This document shows positions 38,508-46,424 of a DNA stretch of 64,000 nucleotides, piece after piece. How positions within the stretch are numbered: the first letter of the stretch is position 1; the number at the start of each line of letters is the position of its first letter. The position numbers and the translations under genes were made by a program. Source of the stretch: Planctomycetota bacterium (GTDB lineage: Bacteria; Planctomycetota; Phycisphaerae; UBA1845; UTPLA1); the NCBI GenBank assembly GCA_003576905.1, contig QEVG01000001.1, positions 1-64,000 of the forward strand. Direction: 5' to 3'. The notes beneath the pieces were generated by a model. The model saw nothing but the letters and a program-made list of their open reading frames with translations. It did not search any database and was not told the origin of the DNA.

Positions 38508-38845
38508 TCACCACCCGTTTGGCCGCTTCAGGAGGGATTTCGGCCAATCGCCCCGTATTACGGAATCATCGGCATCGACGCACCAATAAGGTACCAGCAA
38601 AGTACGTATTGGCCATTCCGACCTCAAAACGGCTCCAATATCGGGGCAAGATTGTAATGGTCAGAGAAACTGCGTGTGTTACTCTTGATCTCAGAGAGAC
38701 TTGTGAGTATTCGCCGGAGTGGATCGGATGTAAGCGCAGCCGCTCGGGGAACGCGAATCGGGTCGCGCGTCGTTGGCAAAGTCGCCACAGGTCGTTATGA
38801 CATAAGGAGATATCGGAGCACGCCGCCCTGTCGGGCGCCCGAATA
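38508..38845. other. 338-base divergent control region between sigma factor and kinase
   Basis: No gene. A good plus-strand promoter candidate lies close to the kinase (separate entry). I found no convincing minus-strand promoter for the sigma gene, which may use its own sigma factor. Confidence 0.6.
38773..38801 (+). promoter_or_regulatory. probable sigma-70 promoter of the Ser/Thr kinase gene
   Basis: TTGGCA, 17-base spacer, TATGAC; the start codon follows 45 bases later. Confidence 0.55.
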
Positions 38846-40654
38846 ATGAACCCCACCGACCCGTCAAACACCACTGACCCAAATGGGGATGACGCACGCG
38901 AGATGCGAATCGGAGAACTCATCAATGAGTTCTTCGACCGCCGCCAGCGTGGCGAGAGCCTCTCCGAGGACGCATTCCTCGAGCAGTATCCCGATTTCGC
39001 GGAAGAATTGCGCGAGCACCTTGGAGGCTTGGACCTGCTTCGTGGACTGGGCTCCTCGGGTGATGCCACGCGGGTTGCGGGACCCGCGCCGGGTCGCGGT
39101 AGTTCCGGGCACGACCCCTTCGAGCCTCCGAGCGCTCCGCTCCCGGAGATTCCCGGATACCAGATCCTCAAGCAGATCGGCCGGGGCGGGATGGGAATTG
39201 TCTACAAGGCCATTCAGCTTTCGACGAAGCGCGTTGTCGCACTGAAGCTGCTGCTGGAGGGGCCGCTTGCCGCCGAACACAGTCGCCGGCGCTTCGAGCG
39301 GGAGATCGCCCTGGCGGCACAGCTTCGCCACCCGAACATCATCCCGATCTATGACAGCGGCACGGCGTCGGGCCGCATGTATTACGCGATGGAACACGTG
39401 TTCGGGCTGCCGCTGACGGACTACCTGCGAGCGCACGCGCTGGACGCCGCGGCAAAGCTTCGGCTGTTCGTCAAGCTGGCGGAGCCGGTTGGGCACGCGC
39501 ACATGCGTGGTGTAATCCACCGTGATCTGAAGCCGTCGAACATTCTGATCGACGGAAACGGCGAGCCGCATATCCTCGATTTCGGCCTGGCTAAGGCAGG
39601 ATCGCTCATTGACTCGACGACGTCGATCACCGCGCAAATCGTCGGCACTCCGGCATACATGTCGCCGGAGCAGGCGTCGGGCGACCCGAATGGCATCGAC
39701 ACGCGGGTCGATGTGTACGCCCTTGGAGTCGTGCTGTACGAGATGCTGACAGACCGAATGCCCTACGACACGAACGTGGCAATGGGCAAGATTCTGCACA
39801 ACATCGCACATGCGGAGCCGACTCCTCCGCAGAAGGTCAATTCCAAGCTGGATGCAGATCTCTCCGCGATCGTGATGAAGGCGCTCGAAAAGCGCCGGGA
39901 AGATCGATACCAGTCGGTCGATGCTTTTGCGGGTGATGTGAAGCGGTACCTTGCCGGCGAGCCGATCACGGCGAAGCCCGCGAGCACGATGTACCTTTTG
40001 AAAAAGGTCGCGTGGAAGCATCGCACGGTCGTGGGCATATCGGCCGGGCTGATCGTCATTGCGACCGCGATGCTCCTGACAATCAACCACTTTTCGAGGC
40101 AACTGAAAGAAAAGGCGGTTCGGCTCGAACAGCAGGCCGTCGAGGTAAACCAGTCACGCGAGGCTCTCGCGAAGAAGCAACAAGAAGTCGAGCGGCTGGC
40201 GCGCGAGCAGGAGGAAGCACGGCGCGCATATCAACTCGCCAAGGCGAGCATGCCACCGGAGATGCAGAAGATCTTCGACACGGTTGTCACGGCGGGTGCG
40301 TCCGGGACCGGGCGCCCGGAGGAAATCGGCATCAAGCTCGTCGCCGAGGCGCTGACGAATCAACTCGTCGGGAGCAGTTCGGAGACGCCGTCCTTCAAGA
40401 AGGCCCCCTACGACCCAAGGGAACCGAGCATGAGCCGTCGCCCCGACGTTGCGAACCGAGCCGATGAATCATCTATGACGAAGGATCAAATCCTGAGCGA
40501 GATCATGCGGCTCGCGGGCGCATTCGTTAACGCACCGGGCGACGCCCCCACTTCGCAGCCAGCCACAACACAACCGGCCGAGCCGAACAACCAGCCGACG
40601 GTGGGCGGAAAGTCTTCTACCGAACCGCCTGCCGCTCCAGAGGAGCCGAGTTAG
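38846..40654 (+). CDS. membrane-bound Ser/Thr protein kinase, PknB-like
   Basis: 602 residues. After an N-terminal acidic domain (MRIGELINEFFDRRQRG, typical of planctomycete kinases) and a linker, the Hanks-type kinase domain runs from about residue 105 to 375: IGRGGMGIVYKA (Gly loop, residue 111), VVALKLL (Lys), VIHRDLKPSNIL (catalytic Asp, residue 226), ILDFGLAKAG (DFG) and GTPAYMSPEQASG (activation segment). One membrane helix (about 394-415, VVGISAGLIVIATAMLL) follows, then a coiled coil (QAVEVNQSREALAKKQQEVERLAREQEEA is within it) and an extracytoplasmic region with a Thr/Pro/Gln-rich tail (PATTQPAEPNNQP). Divergent from the ECF sigma factor. Its 3' end overlaps the convergent gene at 40617 by 38 bases. 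Confidence 0.94.
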   Translation: MNPTDPSNTTDPNGDDAREMRIGELINEFFDRRQRGESLSEDAFLEQYPDFAEELREHLGGLDLLRGLGSSGDATRVAGPAPGRGSSGHDPFEPPSAPLPEIPGYQILKQIGRGGMGIVYKAIQLSTKRVVALKLLLEGPLAAEHSRRRFEREIALAAQLRHPNIIPIYDSGTASGRMYYAMEHVFGLPLTDYLRAHALDAAAKLRLFVKLAEPVGHAHMRGVIHRDLKPSNILIDGNGEPHILDFGLAKAGSLIDSTTSITAQIVGTPAYMSPEQASGDPNGIDTRVDVYALGVVLYEMLTDRMPYDTNVAMGKILHNIAHAEPTPPQKVNSKLDADLSAIVMKALEKRREDRYQSVDAFAGDVKRYLAGEPITAKPASTMYLLKKVAWKHRTVVGISAGLIVIATAMLLTINHFSRQLKEKAVRLEQQAVEVNQSREALAKKQQEVERLAREQEEARRAYQLAKASMPPEMQKIFDTVVTAGASGTGRPEEIGIKLVAEALTNQLVGSSSETPSFKKAPYDPREPSMSRRPDVANRADESSMTKDQILSEIMRLAGAFVNAPGDAPTSQPATTQPAEPNNQPTVGGKSSTEPPAAPEEPS

Positions 40655-41288
40655 CGACACGAATCAGCTTGATGAACTGCCTCAGGGACTGGTCAAGCTC
40701 ATCGTATTTTCCCTCTTCAATCGGGCCGGGATCGTAGACGACGACATGGCCCGGCAACACTTCCCAGCATCGGTTGGTGGGCTGCCCGGCCAGCCATTCG
40801 GCAAGCCCGGCCGCGAGGCGATCTTCCCAGTGCTCGCGGTCGTCGACGACGGCGCTCAGCGCCCCGGCTCCACTTGAGGCGGGCGCCACTCTAATGGACC
40901 GCCTGCCCGGAAGCTGAGCGGCGGCGAGCAGCCACTCTTCGCGGCTGATAACCGCAGGGCCGGTCCCGGTCGCCGTCGCGGAGCTTAAGACGACCCACCG
41001 ATGGGATCTTCGACGATGCTCAAAGCCCGTTTCGCAGACATATTGGAAGAGGCGCAAATCTGCATTCTGCCCAAAAGCGCTGACAATGCGGCGACTGTGT
41101 CCGACTTCGAAGAGCGTCAGGCCGCGTAATTGTGCGGTGATTTCATCCTCGTCGTGGTCGACCAGTATCCACCCGTGTCGGGTGGCTTGTGCGGCACGAA
41201 GGGCGCGGTCGTGCCGTCGAAGCCACACGACCGAAACGGCCACAACAAGGACCAGGCCGCTTCCTGCGATAACGAGGCCTGAACTCAC
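40617..41288 (-). CDS. membrane-anchored protein of unknown function, last gene of a coupled operon
   Basis: 223 residues from a GTG start. One N-terminal membrane helix (SGLVIAGSGLVLVVAVSVVWL), a basic patch (RRHDRALRAA), and a cytoplasmic domain with TARHGWILVDHDEDEITAQL-like opening (visible as RHGWILVDHDEDE), GFEHRRRSHRWVVLSS, a central REEWLLAAAQLPG and an EVLPGHVVVYDPGP segment. The sequence alternates strands and helices and does not match a family I can name. The GTG overlaps the stop of the 38-residue gene by GTGA, with AAGGAGG ten bases upstream, so translation is coupled. Confidence 0.65.
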   Translation of the reverse strand: MSSGLVIAGSGLVLVVAVSVVWLRRHDRALRAAQATRHGWILVDHDEDEITAQLRGLTLFEVGHSRRIVSAFGQNADLRLFQYVCETGFEHRRRSHRWVVLSSATATGTGPAVISREEWLLAAAQLPGRRSIRVAPASSGAGALSAVVDDREHWEDRLAAGLAEWLAGQPTNRCWEVLPGHVVVYDPGPIEEGKYDELDQSLRQFIKLIRVANSAPLERQAVR

Positions 41289-41401
41289 GTCGCCGATTCC
41301 TCCTTGGTTCCTGCACGCGAGACGGCGATCAATTGCGTCACCACCGGAGTGTCGAAGAATTCCTCGCAGCTCATGCAAAAGCACCCAGGACACGGGTCCA
41401 T
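41285..41401 (-). CDS. 38-residue Cys-rich microprotein, translationally coupled at both ends
   Basis: Encodes MDPCPGCFCMSCEEFFDT followed by PVVTQLIAVSRAGTKEESAT. The ATG overlaps the stop of the upstream gene (TAATG) and its TGA overlaps the GTG of the downstream gene (GTGA), which is strong evidence of translation although it is below the size of normal gene calls. Four Cys in the first 12 residues (C-x2-C-x-C-x2-C) suggest binding of a metal or an iron-sulfur cluster; the rest is unremarkable. Its neighbours are an exported protein with a heme-type motif and a membrane-anchored protein. Confidence 0.65.
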   Translation of the reverse strand: MDPCPGCFCMSCEEFFDTPVVTQLIAVSRAGTKEESAT

Positions 41402-42345
41402 TATTCGGAGGCGGGTTCCTCGGCGGGCCGGCTCGTAGGAGTACTTCCGAGGAAGCTGACGCCGTAGTCCGGGGCGGGCTGTCTCAAGGAGGCTATCCAC
41501 TTTTCGATGCGCTTGAACGCCGGCGCGCCGCGCGACTGAAACACCGGGCGAATAGCGACCTTCCCGGGGTGCCGCATGGTCGGTTTTACCTCTTTTTCGG
41601 GAAGCATGAATGTAAGGAGCAGCGAGTTTTCGGGCTGAACGCGATTGATGACCGGCTGCCCGTCCATCGTGAGTTCGTTCAGCATGATGAAGTTGGCGTA
41701 CGTGGTCGGCGGGAGCTTCTTGGGGTCCTTGTAGAGGCCGAAGCGGACGTCGTCCGGGTAGCTCGGGGAGTGACACCCGGTCGTAGCGCAGCCGCGCAGG
41801 ACCATAGGCATGACGTGTTTTCGAAACTCGGCGAAGACTTCGGGGTCGGATTGGATCTCAAGGCGGTCGAGGTACTTGTCGCCCCGCTCCCTGGCCATGA
41901 TGTGGAGTTTCTGCGGGGGCGTGAGCTTTCTGAACTCGCGGCGAGCGGCATCGCCGCGCCATCCTTCTTCGCCTTCGACGTCGGCGAGGAAGTCATCGAT
42001 GGCCTTGCGCGGAATCTTGACAACAACGCTGTCCGGGCGATCGGTCGTCAGGCGGAACGCGCGCAGTTCGAAGAATCGTATCCGCTGGATTTCCTCGGGC
42101 GTCAGCTTCCGCAGGTCGGCCACAGTTGGCGTTGCCGGCGCGCGCAGCTCGGCCTCGGCATCTGAAACCGGCGTTGGCGAGTCCCCGGCGGGCTGGAAGG
42201 CGAGATAGTCGACATCGTGCTGCCGAGGGGTTGGGGCCGCGGACGCAGGCCCGGCCGCGATCGATCCCCCGCCGAAATCTGCAGCGGCAAGAAGAGCCGC
42301 CACGGATCCTGTCAGAATGAATCTCCAGCCAGTCACGTGGAGCAT
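41401..42345 (-). CDS. exported protein with a CX4CH heme-type motif
   Basis: 314 residues. A signal peptide (MLHVTGWRFILTGSVAALLAAADF to ASA) directs export. A helical middle (TPEEIQRIRFFELRAFRL, GWRGDAARREFRKLTPPQKLHIMA) leads to MVLRGCATTGCHSP, which is C-X4-C-H: the two cysteines are four residues apart, unlike the CXXCH of most c-type cytochromes, but like the atypical motifs in some planctomycete cytochrome-domain proteins. The C-terminal part (LNELTMDGQPVINRVQPENSL, LPEKEVKPTMRHPGK) resembles their repeated copies. Heme attachment is inference. First gene of a three-gene coupled operon. The ATG at 42345 is chosen because it starts the signal peptide. Confidence 0.7.
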   Translation of the reverse strand: MLHVTGWRFILTGSVAALLAAADFGGGSIAAGPASAAPTPRQHDVDYLAFQPAGDSPTPVSDAEAELRAPATPTVADLRKLTPEEIQRIRFFELRAFRLTTDRPDSVVVKIPRKAIDDFLADVEGEEGWRGDAARREFRKLTPPQKLHIMARERGDKYLDRLEIQSDPEVFAEFRKHVMPMVLRGCATTGCHSPSYPDDVRFGLYKDPKKLPPTTYANFIMLNELTMDGQPVINRVQPENSLLLTFMLPEKEVKPTMRHPGKVAIRPVFQSRGAPAFKRIEKWIASLRQPAPDYGVSFLGSTPTSRPAEEPASE

Positions 42346-42490
42346 GCGGGGCCTCTCGTGCAATCCGAAACAGCGCGGCATGGCCAAATCTTTCGGCCTT
42401 GAACGCCGCGCGCCGGCCACCTAGTCTACTTTCAAGGTACGATTCCGCCTAGCGACGATTCACGGGAGGGCCCCTCCGGCCGCAGAACCG

Positions 42491-42829
42491 ATGAAAAAGG
42501 GTGAAGCAGAAAGTGGCCGACCATTGGGAACGGCCGGATCGGCATCCGGGATTGGGCGGTTGGTGGGTCAGCGTGTCGTTTTGGATACCGAGGGGCCGAT
42601 CATCTACCTCGGGACGCTTCGGGAGGCGGGCCTGGAGGGGTACTGGCTCGAGCAGGCCGACATACGTGACAAGAGCGAAGGGCATGTCAGCAAAGAGCGA
42701 TATGCCTATGAAGCGAAAATAAACGGCATTCGCTCGAACCGCCGGCGTATCTTCGTGTGCGCACATGTCGTGATCAGCGCCTCGGCTCTGGACGACATCG
42801 TCGTGGATTTCGAGGACGAGCCGTCTTGA
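42491..42829 (+). CDS. hypothetical protein
   Basis: 112 residues, soluble, predicted mainly beta: GRLVGQRVVLDTEGPIIYLGTLRE, GYWLEQADIRDKSEGHVSKERY, NRRRIFVCAHVVISASALDDIV. The strand pattern with a VDTxGPIIYLGTL turn resembles small beta-barrel (Sm-like) folds, but this is only a shape resemblance. The gene is flanked by two minus-strand genes. Codon composition is like its neighbours, which supports a real gene. Confidence 0.55.
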   Translation: MKKGEAESGRPLGTAGSASGIGRLVGQRVVLDTEGPIIYLGTLREAGLEGYWLEQADIRDKSEGHVSKERYAYEAKINGIRSNRRRIFVCAHVVISASALDDIVVDFEDEPS

Positions 42830-42858
42830 TTTGACTCGCCTTGCGTAGATACAGGAGG

Positions 42859-44316
42859 CTAGTCGCCCAACAGCGCATCGACCATTCCGTCGATATCCGC
42901 GGTATCCATGACGTTGTTGCCGCTGAAGTCGCCGTGCGACAGGTCGAGCGGCTGAGAGGACGCGGACATGACGGCCGTCGCAAATGGATGAACGTCGAGG
43001 CCGTCGGTGACGCCGTCCACGTTCATGTCTCCATCGGGCGGCTCACAAATATCCGCAGTGCCGTTGTTGTCTACGTCGCCGCACGTGGTGCCCTGGCCCA
43101 TCCATACGTTTCCGAAGCCCTCGCAGATGTTCTGGGCGGAAATGGTGCAACCGCCTGACGTAAGACAGCAGGCTCCCTGCGGTTGCGGACAGGACACCTG
43201 ACCGCAGGTTACGCCGTTGCCCTGGTAAACGCCGCTTTGGGCGGCACACTGAGCCGGCGTCGCAGCGGGCAGGCAGTTTCCATTTGGAAGGCAGCATGCG
43301 CCGGTCGGGCACTGATTGGCGGAAGGGCCGACGCACACGGTGCCCGCACCCTGCGGAACGCCGCCGAAACCTAGACACGCATCCGGTGTCTGCATGGCGC
43401 AGAAGCCGTTTGCGGGATTGCAGCATGCCTGGGCGGGCTGGGGACAATTCACGGTTCCGCAATCTGTTCCATTGCCCTGGTACGTGCCGCTCATCCCGGC
43501 GCAGGCGGAGGACGAGATGCCATCCACGCAAGTGCCATCGCTCTTGCAGCAGGCGCCCAAAAGGACGGGACAGTTGACTCCGACGCAATTCGTACCGTCG
43601 CCCTGGTAAACGCCGCTGACTTGGACGCAATCCGACTCGGTTACGTCCGTGACGCAGGATCCTTGCACGAGGCAACAGGCGCCCGTAGCCTCGTCGCAAT
43701 CGACGACGGCACGAATGAAGAAATCGCCGGAGATGCCGAGGGCGCACGCGTTGACCCATCCCAAACCAACTGCTTCGATCGCGTTTTTCTGCGCCTGGCA
43801 GCCGTTGGTGTCGGTAACAACGCTTGGGCCGTTCAGGGGGTTGGGGTCGCTCGCAAACTCGAAGGAGACGACAAATCGCTGATTCTGATTAATCGGGACA
43901 TCGATGGGAATCGTGTTCAACTCGTCGAGATAGCGAAATTCGTTGACGAATCCGTCCGTCATCACCGGACCTTCCAATAGCGCCAGGATGGGGCCAGGCT
44001 GCGGAAAGGTTCCGTTGGCAAATATTGTGATCGATTGCTCGAGGCTGGGAGGCTGCCCGCCGGTGGCAGACTTCCAGAAGACCTGTACGGCCACGATGCG
44101 GCCGTTGCACGGGGACGTCAGCCATGCCGCGGCACTTTCACCGTCATCAAAGCCTGCCTGAATCGCGCCGTTTCCGCCATCCGTGAGGGAGTCGTTCTTG
44201 ACGACCACTTCCTCCGCCACTGCAGTCCACGTGGCTCCTGCAAGTCCGGCAACAGTCGCAAGGAAGAAGAATCCTGGAACACAATTCGATTGACGAGGGC
44301 TGCGCGCGCGAATCAT
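42859..44316 (-). CDS. secreted Cys-rich repeat protein with dockerin-like C-terminus
   Basis: 485 residues. A signal peptide (residues 1-35, ending WTAVAE) precedes a beta-rich domain of about 160 residues, then five tandem Cys-rich repeats of about 40 residues, each built like GACCLPNGNCLPAATPAQC with a following YQGNGTDC and CP spacer (for example GACCKSDGTC, QACCNPANGFC, GACCLTSGGC). The last 65 residues contain two Asp-rich loops (DGDMNVDGVTDGLD and DFSGNNVMDTADIDGMVDALL), the EF-hand-like calcium-loop pair of type I dockerins. Such architectures are common among exported proteins of planctomycetes. Likely a surface or extracellular protein; function unknown. GTAAGGGGAG precedes the ATG. 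Confidence 0.85.
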   Translation of the reverse strand: MIRARSPRQSNCVPGFFFLATVAGLAGATWTAVAEEVVVKNDSLTDGGNGAIQAGFDDGESAAAWLTSPCNGRIVAVQVFWKSATGGQPPSLEQSITIFANGTFPQPGPILALLEGPVMTDGFVNEFRYLDELNTIPIDVPINQNQRFVVSFEFASDPNPLNGPSVVTDTNGCQAQKNAIEAVGLGWVNACALGISGDFFIRAVVDCDEATGACCLVQGSCVTDVTESDCVQVSGVYQGDGTNCVGVNCPVLLGACCKSDGTCVDGISSSACAGMSGTYQGNGTDCGTVNCPQPAQACCNPANGFCAMQTPDACLGFGGVPQGAGTVCVGPSANQCPTGACCLPNGNCLPAATPAQCAAQSGVYQGNGVTCGQVSCPQPQGACCLTSGGCTISAQNICEGFGNVWMGQGTTCGDVDNNGTADICEPPDGDMNVDGVTDGLDVHPFATAVMSASSQPLDLSHGDFSGNNVMDTADIDGMVDALLGD

Positions 44317-44629
44317 CTACCCACTCCCCTTACACAAACAGGTCCGCTTTCCGGTTTATCCAGAGGACGGACCGCACATCGCGGCAGGCAACGCGTGCCG
44401 CAACGCGCGGGGACCGACCCTCCGCCCCCATTTTATCTTACTAACCATACGAGATTCCCATGTGTCCGCGCGCAAATTATCTCCACGAAGTGTACCGCCC
44501 CGTTTTCCCGCGCTATTTGAACACGGGCCCGCGCATGTGAATCGGAATGCCCTATGGGAAGCACAGCTCAGACTGCGGCTCCTGACGGCCGAGTCGGGTG
44601 CGCGCCCGACGCAAATCAGGTGGGCTTAG
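44317..44629. other. 313-base gap between spoVG and the Cys-rich repeat protein gene
   Basis: Contains the leader of the minus-strand Cys-rich protein gene. The AT-rich stretch near 44430-44450 could hold its promoter, but no pair of boxes is convincing. No gene seen. Confidence 0.55.
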
Positions 44630-45316
44630 TTACACAATTCCGGCGCTAAACGGGTCATCGGGTTGCGTAGGGGCTGGCCGGGGGATAGCGGGCGGAGGCG
44701 AAGCCGCCTCGCGAGTGGTGCGACCGGCGGGCGTGTTTGCACGTCGGTTATCGGCCGACCCCCTCGCGTCGCGTCGCTCCGGCGCCGGCGCACGGGGAGG
44801 AGCCGGCGGCTGGCTGGGGGCCGCGGCGCGCCTGGCGTTTCGCTGGGAGACCGAATCGCGTATTTCAGAAATAAAGTCGTCGTACTCCGACTCGCCCAGT
44901 TCCTCGTCGTAGTCAACGCCGAGCGGTTCATAGCCGGGCAATCGTGCGGCATCAAGCTCCCGTTCGAATGCTTTGAGGACCTCGCGCTGAATGTATTCGC
45001 GGCCGGACGCGTTGATGGGGTGCGCCACGTCGGCATGGAGCTTAACTCGTCCCTCGGCGTCGCGGGGCGCGCGGTTGGGGTCGAGCTTTGCGCCGCACTC
45101 ATTGCAGAACCTGGCGCGGAGATGATTCTTGGAGCCGCACTTGGGGCATCGATCAGAGAGCTTTCGCGACGGCATCGCCACGAAGGGGCCGTTGGCGCCC
45201 TCGATGACTTTCAGGTCGCGTATGACAAAGGCCCCATCGAGGGTCACACTGCAAAAGGCCTTAAGGCGTTCTTCTTCGTTGCCCACCAGCTTGACGCGAA
45301 TCTCCGTGATGTTCAT
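44630..45316 (-). CDS. spoVG: SpoVG-family regulator with inserted zinc ribbon
   Basis: 228 residues. The SpoVG core starts at [38 protein letters not shown] and [14 protein letters not shown], then is interrupted by a zinc ribbon ([22 protein letters not shown]) before the rest of the fold resumes as [24 protein letters not shown] Pro/Ala/Arg-rich low-complexity tail of about 60 residues follows. Ordinary SpoVG proteins are about 90-110 residues and have no ribbon. SpoVG binds nucleic acid and affects division, envelope and gene regulation in other phyla; the ribbon would add a second binding surface. It is downstream of ispE on the same strand, an order shared with Firmicutes. ATG 45316 starts the conserved [10 protein letters not shown]. 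Confidence 0.93.
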   Translation of the reverse strand: MNITEIRVKLVGNEEERLKAFCSVTLDGAFVIRDLKVIEGANGPFVAMPSRKLSDRCPKCGSKNHLRARFCNECGAKLDPNRAPRDAEGRVKLHADVAHPINASGREYIQREVLKAFERELDAARLPGYEPLGVDYDEELGESEYDDFISEIRDSVSQRNARRAAAPSQPPAPPRAPAPERRDARGSADNRRANTPAGRTTREAASPPPAIPRPAPTQPDDPFSAGIV

Positions 45317-45424
45317 GCGCCGGACTCCACAAATCAACGATGCACGTCATAGGATCGCCAGCCGTCGTTCCGCGATGATTAGCCCAGCATAACCCAAACC
45401 GGCGGGTTCATCCACCCCGAAGGA

Positions 45425-46294
45425 TCACAAAGTCCTCACAACCTCGAACGCGACATCGGGTCCGGCGCGTGGCGCCGCCGTTGAGGCCCATTCGACGGCC
45501 TCACCCCGTGTATCGAAGAGCGAAAAGAAAGCACTGCCGCTTCCGGTCATGCGGACGGACCGCCCGGCAAGTCGATCCAGCCTGCGATGGAGATCTGCCA
45601 AGCGCGGATCGAAGGAAAACGCGGCGGGTTCCAGGTCGTTGAAGAGGGACTCAGCAAGAGTCGCCGCGCTGCCGAACGCTTTTCGCCAAGGCATTTGCGA
45701 GGTGGACGGAGGCGTCACCAGTTCGTCCCAGGCGCGGTACACGTCGGGAGTCGCCGACGCGAATGCGGGCATGGCGAGCACGAGCCACATTTCCGGCGAT
45801 TGGCCAACGGGCTCAACGATCTCGCCTCGCCCTCGGATAACGGCCGAGGCATTGTACATGAAAAAGGGAACGTCCGACCCCAGGGTGGCGGCGATGGCAA
45901 CAAGCCGAGACATCGGCCAGTCCAGACCCCACAGGTCGGCAAGGGCCAGGAGCGTCGCCGCCGCGTCACTGCTGCCCCCTCCGAGGCCTGCACCGTGCGG
46001 CAGATGCTTGTGAAGCGTGATCGAGACATCCGGCTCGCGCTGCGCGGCAGCTGCGAGGGCGCCAGCGGCGCGCCAGACGAGATTGCGAGAATCGGAGGGT
46101 ACTCCCTCGCAGCGTCCAAGAACCTCAAGCGAAAACCGCTCAGCATGCCGAATGATTACTTCATCGTGCCAGTCTATCGGAGTGACCCAGGAGCAGATTT
46201 CGTGGAAGCCGTCTGAACGAAGCCCATTCACTGCAAGGGAGAGGTTTACCTTGGCATGCGCCATACGCCGAATCTCAGAGGCAGCGGTGCTCAT
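45425..46294 (-). CDS. ispE: 4-diphosphocytidyl-2-C-methyl-D-erythritol kinase
   Basis: GHMP-family kinase that phosphorylates the 2-hydroxyl of CDP-methylerythritol in the MEP pathway, the step before IspF (gene at 9.5 kb). 289 residues with AHAKVNLSLAVNG at the N-terminus (substrate-binding Lys/Asn), HLPHGAGLGGGSSDAAATL as the ATP-binding glycine-rich loop, LGSDVPFFMYNASAVIRGRGE with the catalytic Asp, and RMTGSGSAFFSLF near the end. The ATG at 46294 is one of two plausible starts (46264 is the other); neither has a strong ribosome-binding site. SpoVG follows after 108 bases. Confidence 0.95.
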   Translation of the reverse strand: MSTAASEIRRMAHAKVNLSLAVNGLRSDGFHEICSWVTPIDWHDEVIIRHAERFSLEVLGRCEGVPSDSRNLVWRAAGALAAAAQREPDVSITLHKHLPHGAGLGGGSSDAAATLLALADLWGLDWPMSRLVAIAATLGSDVPFFMYNASAVIRGRGEIVEPVGQSPEMWLVLAMPAFASATPDVYRAWDELVTPPSTSQMPWRKAFGSAATLAESLFNDLEPAAFSFDPRLADLHRRLDRLAGRSVRMTGSGSAFFSLFDTRGEAVEWASTAAPRAGPDVAFEVVRTL

Positions 46295-46424
46295 TTCATT
46301 CGCGCTTGTTTCTGGATGGCCGAGTCGCGACGCAGGTGAGAATTCTAAGTGGCGGAACACGATCGTGCGAGATAGGCGGCCGACGCGGGAGGACAGTCAT
46401 GTAGGTCAAGACATGTTGGCGCGA

